Part shown: positions 24,868-32,987 of the stretch, in pieces | How positions within the stretch are numbered: the first letter of the stretch is position 1 | Layout of the letters: every line of letters begins with the position of its first letter | Assembly (NCBI GenBank): GCA_964371655.1 | Contig: CAYJOD010000003.1 | Span: 62,001-126,000, forward strand | Reading direction: 5' to 3' | Source of the DNA: CAZGSN01 sp964371655 | GTDB taxonomy: Bacteria > Desulfobacterota > Binatia > HRBIN30 | DNA: 64,000 bases | Notes under the pieces: generated by a model | Seen by the model: only the letters and a program-made list of their open reading frames with translations | Told to the model about the DNA's origin: nothing | Databases searched by the model: none | Program-made: the position numbers and the translations under genes

Positions 24868-26262
24868 ATGACCGCGAGCTGCTCAAACCATCTGGTCCTA
24901 GTAAAGCAGTTCGTTCGATTTCGCTCCGTCAGTGCGGATTCGACGAACGGAGAGGCCCTCCGCGAATGTTCTGGTTGGTTGCGGGACCATTTGCACCGCA
25001 TTGGCTTAGGCACTGCACGAGTTCTGTCGACTGCCGGTCATCCGGTCGTCTTCGGCGAATATCAGACCCTTCGCCGCCGGCCGACGGTCCTTGTCTACGG
25101 CCACTACGACGTGCAGCCGGCTGACCCGCTGCACGAGTGGCGCTCGCCGCCGTTCGAGCCGGTGATCCGCGGCGATTACCTGTACGGTCGTGGCGCGTGT
25201 GACGACAAGGGGCAGCTCTTCTGTCACGTGAAAGCGATCGAGTCGTACCTGAAAACCCACGGCGAGCTGCCTGTGAACGTTAAGCTCCTTATCGAGGGCG
25301 AAGAAGAAATTGGTAGCCCGAATCTCCACGCCTTCGTCGAGCGCCACCTCGACGAGCTGGCTGCCGATGTCGCGGTTATCTCAGACTCTCCCATGCGCGG
25401 TCCGAAGCAGCCGGCACTCACATATGCCTTGCGGGGGGCGTTGAGCCTGGATCTGGAGGTCCATGGGCTTGACCGTGATCTCCACTCCGGTCAGTTCGGT
25501 GGTGCTGTTCACAACCCCGCACAAGCGCTGGCCGAGATCCTCAGCCGGCTGCACGACAGAAACGGCCGTATCGCGATTCCGGGATTCTATGACCGCGTCC
25601 GTTCGGTAGCACCGGCGGAAAGGGCGTATCTCGCTCGGACCGGGCCGCGCGACGCGGAGATCTTGCACAATGCGGGAACAGCAGCGGGTTGGGGAGAAGC
25701 CGGGTACTCGCTGTATGAACGCACCACCATCCGTCCGGCGCTGACCATCAACGGCATTACCGCTGGGTATCAAGGCCCCGGCGTCAAAGCGGTGATTCCA
25801 CGGAGTGCGTCGGCCAAGCTGAACTTCCGGCTCGTACCGGATCAGGATCCACGCGAGATCGATCTCTTGTTCCGGAAATTTCTCGATAAAGTCACGCCGC
25901 TAACCGTGCGGATCGCTGTGCGTACGCAGATCGCGGCGAAACCAGTTCTGATTGATCACCGGCATTCTGCGATGCGCGCCGCGGCGCGCGCGTATGAGCG
26001 GACCTTCGGTGTCCCACCCGTCCTGATTCGCTCGGGCGGCACGATCCCTGTCGTGAACATGTTCCAAGAGCTGCTGGGCATACCGACTGTCCTCATGGGA
26101 TTCGGCCTTCCTGATGCCGGCATTCACGGGCCGAACGAGAGATTGCACCTGCCGACATTCTTCAAAGGAATTCAGACCTCAATCCATTTCCTTGCCGAAG
26201 CGGGGCGCTCGTTGAAGCCGCGGGCGATCTCTTGCGGTCAAGGCCGGGGGATCGCCGCATGA
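24868..26262 (+). CDS. M20-family metallopeptidase (dipeptidase-like)
   Basis: A 464-aa M20 peptidase, a family of two-zinc dipeptidases and aminoacylases. Metal-site motifs are LVYGHYDVQPADPLHEW (H79, D81), GRGACDDKGQ (bridging Asp), IEGEEEIGSPN (catalytic Glu) and the late histidine in DAGIHGPNERLHL. The dimerisation lid lies between about 185 and 330. The start at 24868 has GGGAGG five bases upstream; the upstream in-frame ATG at 24772 has none. It is cytoplasmic by appearance. Overlap of its stop with the next ATG couples it to the amidohydrolase. It could digest peptides released by the other proteases. Confidence 0.93.
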   Translation: MTASCSNHLVLVKQFVRFRSVSADSTNGEALRECSGWLRDHLHRIGLGTARVLSTAGHPVVFGEYQTLRRRPTVLVYGHYDVQPADPLHEWRSPPFEPVIRGDYLYGRGACDDKGQLFCHVKAIESYLKTHGELPVNVKLLIEGEEEIGSPNLHAFVERHLDELAADVAVISDSPMRGPKQPALTYALRGALSLDLEVHGLDRDLHSGQFGGAVHNPAQALAEILSRLHDRNGRIAIPGFYDRVRSVAPAERAYLARTGPRDAEILHNAGTAAGWGEAGYSLYERTTIRPALTINGITAGYQGPGVKAVIPRSASAKLNFRLVPDQDPREIDLLFRKFLDKVTPLTVRIAVRTQIAAKPVLIDHRHSAMRAAARAYERTFGVPPVLIRSGGTIPVVNMFQELLGIPTVLMGFGLPDAGIHGPNERLHLPTFFKGIQTSIHFLAEAGRSLKPRAISCGQGRGIAA

Positions 26263-27137
26263 GCCGCCTGACACTCACGCCGGCGGCTCCGATGATCATC
26301 GACTGCCACTGTCACGCGGGAACGGGAGACGGTCTGACTGGTCCCTGGGACACGGCGGCCCGTCTCGATCGGTACATGCTGCGTGCGGCTCGGGCTGGCA
26401 TTCAGCGCACCGTCATCTTCGCGGCGTTTCACTCTGACTACGCAAAAGCAAACCGCGAAGTAGCGCGGATTGTCAAGGCGCGTCCGCATCGCTTCTATGG
26501 CTTCGCCTTCGTCGATGCCGCTCGCGACCGCGGTCGCATTGCAACTATGGTGCGTGAGGCCGTCGAGCAGCATGGCTTTGTCGGCATCAAGGTCCACCGC
26601 CACGATGCCCGCATCACGCGCGAAGTGTGCGACCTTGCCCGCGCCTACCGCCTGCCCGTTTTGTACGACGTCATGGGGGAGGTGGCGGTCGTTGAGCTGC
26701 TCGCCACCGAATATCGTGACGTCAACTTCATTATTCCTCACCTCGGCAGCTTCGGCGACGACTGGCGTGCGCAGCTGGCCCTCATCGATCATCTGGTGCG
26801 GCATCCGAACGTGTACACCGACACGTCGGGCGTGCGGCGCTTCGACCTCCTGGCGGATGCGGTTGCCCGCGCCGGCGCTCACAAGGTGCTGTTCGGGACC
26901 GACGGTCCATGGTTGCACCCTGCAGTCGAGCTGGCGAAGATCCGAGCCTTGCAGCTCTCAGTCGACGACGAGCAACGCGTGGTCGCCGGCAACTTCCTCC
27001 GGCTCATTCGCGAGGTGCGCCGTGCCGGGTCATTCGCGGGAGGAGCGTCACGACGGAGCGGAGCGGATGTCAGCCGGCGCGATCCGTGCTTCGCGGATCC
27101 GTTTCCAACCTCCGAGTCGCTGCGACTTTCTCCGTAA
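26259..27137 (+). CDS. Amidohydrolase-family protein (TIM-barrel, amidohydrolase_2 type)
   Basis: A 292-aa metal-dependent hydrolase. The N-terminal metal motif is MIIDCHCHAG (HxH). Later come GIKVHRHDAR, FIIPHLGSFGDDW with a third histidine, and FGTDGPWLHP with the catalytic aspartate, as in the amidohydrolase_2 (ACMSD-like) family. Starts with ATGA overlap at 26259. It is the last gene of the co-directional row; a hairpin follows at 27213. The final about 30 residues (after VRRAGSFAGG) are rich in Ser, Arg and Pro and look unstructured. Its substrate is unknown. A decayed duplicate of its late region lies at 28109-28265. Confidence 0.85.
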   Translation: MSRLTLTPAAPMIIDCHCHAGTGDGLTGPWDTAARLDRYMLRAARAGIQRTVIFAAFHSDYAKANREVARIVKARPHRFYGFAFVDAARDRGRIATMVREAVEQHGFVGIKVHRHDARITREVCDLARAYRLPVLYDVMGEVAVVELLATEYRDVNFIIPHLGSFGDDWRAQLALIDHLVRHPNVYTDTSGVRRFDLLADAVARAGAHKVLFGTDGPWLHPAVELAKIRALQLSVDDEQRVVAGNFLRLIREVRRAGSFAGGASRRSGADVSRRDPCFADPFPTSESLRLSP

Positions 27138-27212
27138 CCGTCGCCGTTATCCGCGCCGTGGATTCTTGCTCTTGGAGAAATCGGCACTCAAGGCGAGTTC
27201 CTCTACGACCGG

Positions 27213-27252
27213 CTCAAAGCTGGCGCTTCGCGCGCGATGCGCCAGCTTTGAG
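27213..27252 (+). terminator. Strong hairpin after the sigma-54 gene row
   Basis: Perfect 14-bp arms CTCAAAGCTGGCGC and GCGCCAGCTTTGAG surround a 12-base loop, 75 bp after the amidohydrolase stop. There is no U-tract, so it may be a factor-dependent terminator, an mRNA 3'-end stabiliser, or a terminator for the convergent DUF1566 gene. Confidence 0.65.
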
Positions 27253-27325
27253 CTCCAACCCACGAGAACTGAATCATCCGCCCCACGTCCGCTTCGATCG
27301 CCTAGGGCGTGGCGGCAAAGGCACG

Positions 27326-27892
27326 CTATTGCGGCCCCGGCCCGCGTACGCACCAATAATTGATGAAATTCGTCTTGTTAAGACCGCTGGCCACCCCCCC
27401 ATTAGCCAAGTTGGGAACACGCGTAGCGCTCCGATCCGGGGTCGCGTCATTCGAAGCCGCCTCGGTGCTGGTCCAATAGTACGTGTTCTGGACGTTGACG
27501 AAGGGGTGCCCCAGGGGCAGTGCGGGATTCGACCGCGTCATATCAATGAGGGAATAGAGTTCCGTCGTAGTTGGGAGGCGCCACCCACCCCGCCCTCCGA
27601 TGGTAGCTTTGGAACAACAGTTGACCGCGAGGGCCCAGTTACCTGGATTACCACACCCGCCGACGGTAGCCGCACCCGCATCCAGCTGCCACACCAGTCC
27701 GGTCTCCTTGTCGAGCACCGCCTCAGAGTTGAAGTTCGTCAAGACCTTGAACCGCGACGGCGTATCGAAAGTCGCACTCCACGGCTTCAGCGACGCAGCA
27801 CCCGCTGAGCTGACCACTGTCAAGGAGCCTGCCAAGCCAAGCGCGGCACCGATTACCACTCTGGCCAATATTTCATGTCGTTTCGATTTCAT
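27326..27892 (-). CDS. Exported DUF1566 (Lcl C-terminal-like) protein
   Basis: A 188-aa protein with a signal peptide (about residues 1-32, ending SSAGAAS). A DUF1566 domain follows: DKETGLVWQLD, NCCSKATIGGRGGWRLPT, TTELYSLIDM, FVNVQNTYYWTSTE and NYWCVRGPGP. DUF1566 folds like a C-type lectin and is found in surface proteins. AAGGAGGAG precedes the ATG closely. It is convergent with the amidohydrolase gene. Together with the SUMF1-like gene on the same strand (both lectin-like folds), it flanks the sigma-54 activator and may belong to the same regulon. Confidence 0.88.
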   Translation of the reverse strand: MKSKRHEILARVVIGAALGLAGSLTVVSSAGAASLKPWSATFDTPSRFKVLTNFNSEAVLDKETGLVWQLDAGAATVGGCGNPGNWALAVNCCSKATIGGRGGWRLPTTTELYSLIDMTRSNPALPLGHPFVNVQNTYYWTSTEAASNDATPDRSATRVPNLANGGVASGLNKTNFINYWCVRGPGPQ

Positions 27893-28108
27893 GTCTCCTC
27901 CTTCTGCTCACCAAGCAACCGGGTCGGGCCCGCGAGTCGCGTGAGACGTGAGAACTAGTCTGTTTCCAGGGGCGGCATACCGGCCGCTCTGTTTTTTTCT
28001 TGGCACTGGTCATACCATGGTATCAGCCCCTATCGAGCCGCGAGCGTGACGTAAGTCATGCTCGCCATTGACCACAGTCCCCGTCTCTGACGCGAACCTG
28101 TTTTGCCC

Positions 28109-28265
28109 CAGGTGACGCTCCTCGATCATCTGGCTCGGCATCCGAACGTGTACACCTATGCACCGGGGGTGTGTGGCGCGCACCTCAGTCTCAGACATCC
28201 GGGTCGCCACCATTTCCTCCGCAACCGTAGCCGTTACCCGCGCTACCGCTCTTCTCTCGAGAATC
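28109..28265. repeat. Decayed partial duplicate of the amidohydrolase 3' region
   Basis: CTCGATCATCTGGCTCGGCA and the following TCCGAACGTGTACACC match 26787-26820 in the amidohydrolase gene. Then, after a deletion, CGTAACCGTCGCCGTTATCC (27134 onward) is echoed at about 28225 as CGCAACCGTAGCCGTTACCC. The last 25 or so codons of the sigma-54 activator, read on the other strand, lie in this duplicated sequence. The gap 27893-28190 also holds a 12-bp palindrome, ATACCATGGTAT (28012-28023), and no gene. Confidence 0.7.
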
Positions 28266-29633
28266 AGCACGCCGCATTTGCAAAGCGCGGTCGGTGACGC
28301 CCAAGTGCTTGGCGGCGCGCTGCAGATTCCCTTGTTCTTCGGATATGGCGATGCGGATCGCCCAGTCGGAAGTCGTGCGGCTGATCTCTTTCAGGCCGAC
28401 TCCTTGGTTGAGCGCACAACGAAGCGCGTGCTCGAACCCTCCATCTCGCCAGTCGCTGCTTTCTCCTTCGACGAGCGGTCGTTCATCTGGGGGAACGTCG
28501 CCAACCGTTATCGGCCCACCACCCACATGGCGGTAGCGCATCCGAGCGACGAGCTGCCGTAGATCACGGACATTGCCAGGGTAGTTGCGCGCGAGGACGT
28601 AGCCGCGCACGGGATCATCGAGGTCTGGAAGTGCGTCCTGGGGCCGAAGTTGTGCGAGGAAATGGCGGATCAGAATCGGAATGTCTTCGCGGCGCTCGCG
28701 GAGTGGCGGCAGATGGCAGGTGACCGCTGCAATCCGATAGTAAAGATCGCGGCGGAACCGCCCCGACGCGACCTCATCGAGTAAGTTCCGGTTCGTCGCG
28801 CACAGCAGCCGGAAGTCGGTACGTTGCCAGGTGTTTCCTCCGACGCGCTTATGGGTCCCTTCCTGAACGACGCGCAACAGCTGCGCTTGCATTGGCAGCG
28901 GTAGTTCCCCGACCTCGTCGAGGAAAAGGGTTCCGCCGTTGGCGAGCGCGAACGCTCCGTCGCGTGTCGATACGGCGCCCGTGAATGCACCGCGCTCGTG
29001 GCCGAAGAACTCACTTCCGGCGAGCTCCGGCACGATCGTGGTGCAATCAAGAACTACCAGATCACCTTTCGTCGGGCGGGGATCGAGGGTGTGCACGAGC
29101 CGAGCAATGAGTTCCTTGCCGGTGCCGCTCTCGCCCGAGATCAGGACCCTGGCATCGGTGAAGCGTGCGACCTCGATCACATGGCGCAGCGTTGCAATCC
29201 AAGCGGGACTGCGGCCGACCACATTGTCTCTGACCAGCGTCGAGTGCAGAAGCTCGTCGATAGCCGCCCAGCGTGTAAAGCGTTCGACGATCTCGTCCAC
29301 GCGCCACGCCGACTCGCTGCACGCCAGAACATCCGCCGCTCCAGTCTGTAGCAGCTGCCATGCTTGCTGAGCCGTCACTCCAGATACTCCTATCGATACT
29401 GCAAGGACCCGGTGGAAGCCCGCCGCACTTGCGATGCGTAGCTGCGCGCACACCTCGTCGGAGGGATCCTCAAAGAAAACAATCCCCGGCCCTGGTGCGT
29501 CCTCCCAGCCGCCGTCGCGGACGCGGATGCCCGCGTCGCTCAAGGCCTGTCGAACCGCTGGCGCAGCCGACAGCGTATGCCCGTGAAAACTGCACCATAC
29601 CTCGAGTGAGAGACCTGACCCTGCTCCAGACAT
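28191..29633 (-). CDS. Sigma-54-dependent transcriptional activator (AAA+, Fis-type HTH)
   Basis: A 480-aa bacterial enhancer-binding protein. Residues 1-125 look like a degenerate receiver-type sensor without a clear phospho-aspartate. The AAA+ domain (about 135-370) has Walker A GESGTGKE (167-174), the sigma-54 contact loop GAFTGA (215-220), Walker B GGTLFLDEVGELPLP, and RFRRDLYYRI with LPPLRERREDIP. A Fis-like helix-turn-helix (about 415-455) includes NLQRAAKHLGVTDRALQMRR. The intact GAFTGA means it should activate sigma-54 promoters. The obvious candidate is 16234-16250. Its C-terminal 25 residues are Gly-rich and derive from duplicated DNA, so its natural end may have been altered. Confidence 0.95.
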   Translation of the reverse strand: MSGAGSGLSLEVWCSFHGHTLSAAPAVRQALSDAGIRVRDGGWEDAPGPGIVFFEDPSDEVCAQLRIASAAGFHRVLAVSIGVSGVTAQQAWQLLQTGAADVLACSESAWRVDEIVERFTRWAAIDELLHSTLVRDNVVGRSPAWIATLRHVIEVARFTDARVLISGESGTGKELIARLVHTLDPRPTKGDLVVLDCTTIVPELAGSEFFGHERGAFTGAVSTRDGAFALANGGTLFLDEVGELPLPMQAQLLRVVQEGTHKRVGGNTWQRTDFRLLCATNRNLLDEVASGRFRRDLYYRIAAVTCHLPPLRERREDIPILIRHFLAQLRPQDALPDLDDPVRGYVLARNYPGNVRDLRQLVARMRYRHVGGGPITVGDVPPDERPLVEGESSDWRDGGFEHALRCALNQGVGLKEISRTTSDWAIRIAISEEQGNLQRAAKHLGVTDRALQMRRADSREKSGSAGNGYGCGGNGGDPDV

Positions 29634-29760
29634 GCAGCACCCGACGACGCAACATGCAATGCCTGCGCAACCCCAACAGTGCGGCCCGCAGGCTCACCAT
29701 GAGACCGACTCACCTACAGCGAGCCAGAGTGTATGTGACCGAATGGCTAAGAAAGACCGA

Positions 29761-30558
29761 CTAGCGCGCGCAACGAAAGCCAAAGGCACTGCCCGAGGTG
29801 AACGGCCCCCATTCGCCGCGGACCGCGAGCGGGCCGGTGCCCGGGCTGTTGAACATGCCGCCACGCGTTAGCGCGCCGGGCTCCCCTGTGGTCGCCGCCC
29901 CCGCCAGGCACTGAGGGTCCCCGCTCCCGCTCCAAGTGCCACAGGTCGTCGACCGCGGCACCCAGTCCGCCACCCACTCGTATACGTTCCCCACCATGTC
30001 GAAGGCACCCCAGCTCGATTTGCAGCTGCTGCGCGAGCCGGTGTCCACTACGGCGATGACGCTCTGTGTATTGCAGTCCGTCGACCCGTTGTCCGGTCCC
30101 GGGTCCGGCGTGCCCGACACCGCTCCCTGCCACTCGGCGTTGCTCGGCAGTCGTTTGAGTGCATTGAAACACGCCTGCTGCGCCTGGAACCACGTCACGC
30201 ATGAGGTGGGGTGGACGCCGGGGATGGACACGGCATACAGCGGTTCCGTCCACTGTCCGTTGGCCGGAAACGTCGCCGGAAATGCCGGCGCGCAAGTGTT
30301 GACGGAGGGGACGCTAATCTGCGTCGCCCCGCCGGCCTGCAGATCGGCCAGCGTCGCCTTGCCGTTTTGAATCTTCTTGACCAGTGCCTTGTTAGCTATC
30401 GTCGGGTCCGGCACTTGCCACACGCTCGCCTCGTACTTGTCCATACACACCGAGCCGGCCTTCACGGCGTCGGCCGCGCACTTCGGCAAGCCGGCATGAG
30501 CTGGTGCGGCTAGTGCCACGGCCACCAATCCTGTTGCGAATCCCAATCTGTTCATCAT
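29761..30558 (-). CDS. Exported SUMF1/formylglycine-generating-enzyme-like protein
   Basis: A 265-aa protein with a signal peptide (about 1-22, ending AHAGLPK) and the FGE-sulfatase fold, a C-type-lectin-like domain. Family marks are SCVTWFQAQQACFNALKRLP, the EW pair in LPSNAEWQGAV, FDMVGNVYEWVADW and the closing GFRCAR. Most bacterial relatives are surface or sensory proteins rather than true formylglycine enzymes. The paired copper-binding cysteines cannot be assigned with confidence. AAAGGAG precedes the start. It lies 127 bp upstream of the sigma-54 activator gene on the same strand. Confidence 0.88.
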   Translation of the reverse strand: MMNRLGFATGLVAVALAAPAHAGLPKCAADAVKAGSVCMDKYEASVWQVPDPTIANKALVKKIQNGKATLADLQAGGATQISVPSVNTCAPAFPATFPANGQWTEPLYAVSIPGVHPTSCVTWFQAQQACFNALKRLPSNAEWQGAVSGTPDPGPDNGSTDCNTQSVIAVVDTGSRSSCKSSWGAFDMVGNVYEWVADWVPRSTTCGTWSGSGDPQCLAGAATTGEPGALTRGGMFNSPGTGPLAVRGEWGPFTSGSAFGFRCAR

Positions 30559-31020
30559 CGTCTCCTTTCTGAAACTTGGCTGTACTGGCTACGTTTCGGT
30601 GAATATGGGGAAGGGGGCGGCCGCACCCTGGAGGTTGCCACTTCATGTGGCCGCAGCAGCCCTTGCCCATGGCAAGATCGCCAGCGAAGACTGGACGCGG
30701 GCCGAGGCCAGCACGCCGGTCACAGCTTGCCGAAACTGCGCTACCGGTACGTGCTCGCGGGCCGCGACCGTAGTTAGAAGAGAGAAAGAGAGAGTGTGTG
30801 TGAAATTCGCGCCAGGCATCACTGCTGTGCGAATTTGATCCGAACTATGCGGCGCGCCCCTCTCCACAGTGCCCCCGTGCATGACGTTGAAAGAGGCGGA
30901 CCGCCTACTGTGCTTTGAGTTGTTGCGTCAAGAAAAAACCAAGGGTCTCGTTGTCGATCATCTCGAAACATGATCGATGTCACACTCTGGTGACCTCCGG
31001 CGGACTGGGGAAACCACCAG
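30559..31020. other. 462-bp gap upstream of the SUMF1-like gene
   Basis: No gene is seen. A purine-rich run (AGAAGAGAGAAAGAGAGAG, 30776-30794) followed by GTGTGTGTG is the only low-complexity feature. The promoter of the minus-strand SUMF1-like gene should lie near 30570-30700, but I could not pick out a convincing one. Confidence 0.45.
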
Positions 31021-32277
31021 CTACTGCGGTCCGCGGAGCAGCAAGCCAACCGGGAAATTGTACACGCGCCGGCTGATGCGCTCGACGCGGGGGTGCATCG
31101 AGATCAGCAGGGCGCGCTGCGCCTGTTTCGGATAGAGATCGAGGAACGTCTCAAGCGCCCGCACGTCGCGGGCGTGGGTACTGGACGCGTGCTTGATCTC
31201 GATCGGTACGAGGCGACCTCCGGCATTGAGCACGAGATCGCACTCCATGCCTTGCGGTGTGCGCCAGAAGTACGCGTCGCAGGCCTTGCCCGCGTGGCCG
31301 TATGTCTTGCGGATCTCGGCTAACACAAACGCCTCGAACAGCCGTCCAAAGTGTGGTGCGTTCAGCAGGCCTGGAATGGTGTCGATCGCCTGCAAGTGGA
31401 GCCCCAGGCCGCTGTCGGCAAAAATCCACTTTGGGCGCTTGACCAGACGTTTGGTCGCGTTTTCCGTGTACGGCAGCAGGCGAAATGCCTGGTAGCCGGT
31501 TTCGAGTAGAGACAGCCAGCGCTCGACGGTGCTGTCGTCGATGCCGAGCACATTGCCGATCTCGGATTTGTTGATCACGGTGCCGCTGCGACCGGCGACC
31601 AACACCAGAAAGCGATCGAACTTGCCGAGGTCGGCCACCTGACTCAATTCGCGTACGTCACGTTGCAGATAGGTACGCCGATAGGATTCGAACCAATCGG
31701 CGTCCGGTCCTTCAAGCAGCGGCACCGGAAAACCGCCGGCGCGCATCGCGGGAGCGATGTGCTGCGGGTCATTCACCGGAAAGGCCTGGCCAAGGAGATC
31801 GGCGAGTGCGTCGGGCTGCTGGAGCAACTTGATCGTCTCCTCGGGCTTGGCGCCGCGCGCCTCCTGCACCGTGAAAGGCCACAGGTCGAGCACGGCCACC
31901 CGACCGGCCAGGGATTCCGTCACTCCTCGCATGAGAGGGAAATGTTGGCTGCCCGTGAGAAAGAAACGGAGTCTGCGGCCGCCACGATCGATCTCGTGCT
32001 TGAGGTAGGGAAAGATGTCGGGAACCTGCTGGATTTCGTCGAGGAGCAGGGGGCCCGGGTGGTTGGCGAAGAACAACTCGGGATCGCGGCGAAACGCGGC
32101 GATCTGGCTCGGAGTATCGAAAGAAACGACGGCGGCCGCATCGCCGTGAAGCTGGCGATGGAGCCGGGTCAGAAGTGAGGTCTTTCCCGCCTGCCGCGGA
32201 CCCGTTACCAACACGGCCGCAAAGCGTCGGGCGAGTGCGGTAATCTTCGCTTCGAGGGCTCTTTGGCGATAGGCCAT
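31021..32277 (-). CDS. ATPase with AAA_14 and DUF4143 domains
   Basis: A 418-aa protein of the widespread AAA_14/DUF4143 family. Walker A is VTGPRQAGKTSLL (about residue 25), Walker B LLLDEIQQVPDIF, and the sensor FFLTGSQHF. The C-terminal DUF4143 part has an HTH-like segment (VLGIDDSTVERWLSLLETGY) and a nuclease-like end, YFWRTPQGMECDLVLNAGG followed by VPIEIKHASS. That end has the E...D...EIK pattern of PD-(D/E)XK folds. The biological role is unknown; genes of this family are often multi-copy and mobile-looking. A perfect 13-bp palindrome sits a few bases upstream of its start. Confidence 0.93.
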   Translation of the reverse strand: MAYRQRALEAKITALARRFAAVLVTGPRQAGKTSLLTRLHRQLHGDAAAVVSFDTPSQIAAFRRDPELFFANHPGPLLLDEIQQVPDIFPYLKHEIDRGGRRLRFFLTGSQHFPLMRGVTESLAGRVAVLDLWPFTVQEARGAKPEETIKLLQQPDALADLLGQAFPVNDPQHIAPAMRAGGFPVPLLEGPDADWFESYRRTYLQRDVRELSQVADLGKFDRFLVLVAGRSGTVINKSEIGNVLGIDDSTVERWLSLLETGYQAFRLLPYTENATKRLVKRPKWIFADSGLGLHLQAIDTIPGLLNAPHFGRLFEAFVLAEIRKTYGHAGKACDAYFWRTPQGMECDLVLNAGGRLVPIEIKHASSTHARDVRALETFLDLYPKQAQRALLISMHPRVERISRRVYNFPVGLLLRGPQ

Positions 32278-32280
32278 GCC

Positions 32281-32315
32281 CTTGCATTATTCGTATGTCA
32301 TCCGAATAATGCAAG
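32281..32315. promoter_or_regulatory. Perfect palindrome (likely operator) at the ATPase start
   Basis: Arms CTTGCATTATTCG (32281-32293) and CGAATAATGCAAG (32303-32315) are exact reverse complements with a 9-base spacer. It begins three bases before the ATPase start codon on the minus strand. TTGACA on the minus strand (32326-32321) abuts it, so a bound protein would cover the promoter. The rest of the gap to 32750 holds no gene that I can defend. Confidence 0.7.
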
Positions 32316-32750
32316 GGTTGTGTCAATACCTGCCGAAGGACCGAGTTACCTGAGACCCGTCTGGTCTAACCTCTGCAACCTGCTGAATGAAATCAAACTA
32401 GGTTCCGTTCGCCCTGAGGAGCAGCCCGTTTCGGGCGGCGTCTCGAAGGACAGGTCTGCGAGAAGATCGACAGGCTCCTCCCTCGCCGTGATGCAGGAAA
32501 GGAGTGCTGTCAAACATGGGCGCTGTTTCGTAAGTCGCGACGCTGCGGAACGGTCTTGGTCGTGGAGGCACTGCACCGGATCGCTCGCGTCGCCGACGTT
32601 GCCGGAGTGGCGCTGGGGACGTTGTTCACAAAGCTAGACAACGGAGACTCGTGGTGCATCGAACGCAAGCGAGCGGGTGCGTGAGATCGATGCATGATTC
32701 ACAGGGTGAGAAGCCTATGAATCCGTTCAATCCATAATGACGGCTGGGAG

Positions 32751-32853
32751 GTTTCTCGCGCCAAGGCGCCAAGAGCGCAAAGGTGCTGTCCGAGACAGTC
32801 CTCGGAGCGAAGCGATCTCTTGCTTTGCGGGCTTTGCGCCTTTGCGCGAGAAA
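32751..32853. repeat. GCGCAAAG mirror repeat (family A-like), copy 2
   Basis: The left arm TTTCTCGCGCCAAGGCGCCA with AGAGCGCAAAG and the right arm CTTTGCGCCTTTGCGCGAGA are reverse complements about 40 bp apart. The design is the same as the CAGAGA modules but the unit is different. It precedes the HAD-PlsC gene. Confidence 0.75.
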
Positions 32854-32987
32854 TTATTCTTTCAGGAAAGGCAGCGCTGATGCACCTTGACAGCTGCCAA
32901 CTAACCAATGGGCACGGGCAGGGGCAGGTGAGGTCTTCGAAAAAGACGCTTTGCTCGGGTGCGAGCAAGTGGGGTAGAAAGGCGGGC

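Noticed and set aside
32560..32685. Plus-strand fragment HRIARVADVAGVALGTLFTKLDNG like a GNAT-toxin helix
   Set aside because: Too short, no upstream acetyl-CoA motif in any frame; might be a relic but cannot be supported.
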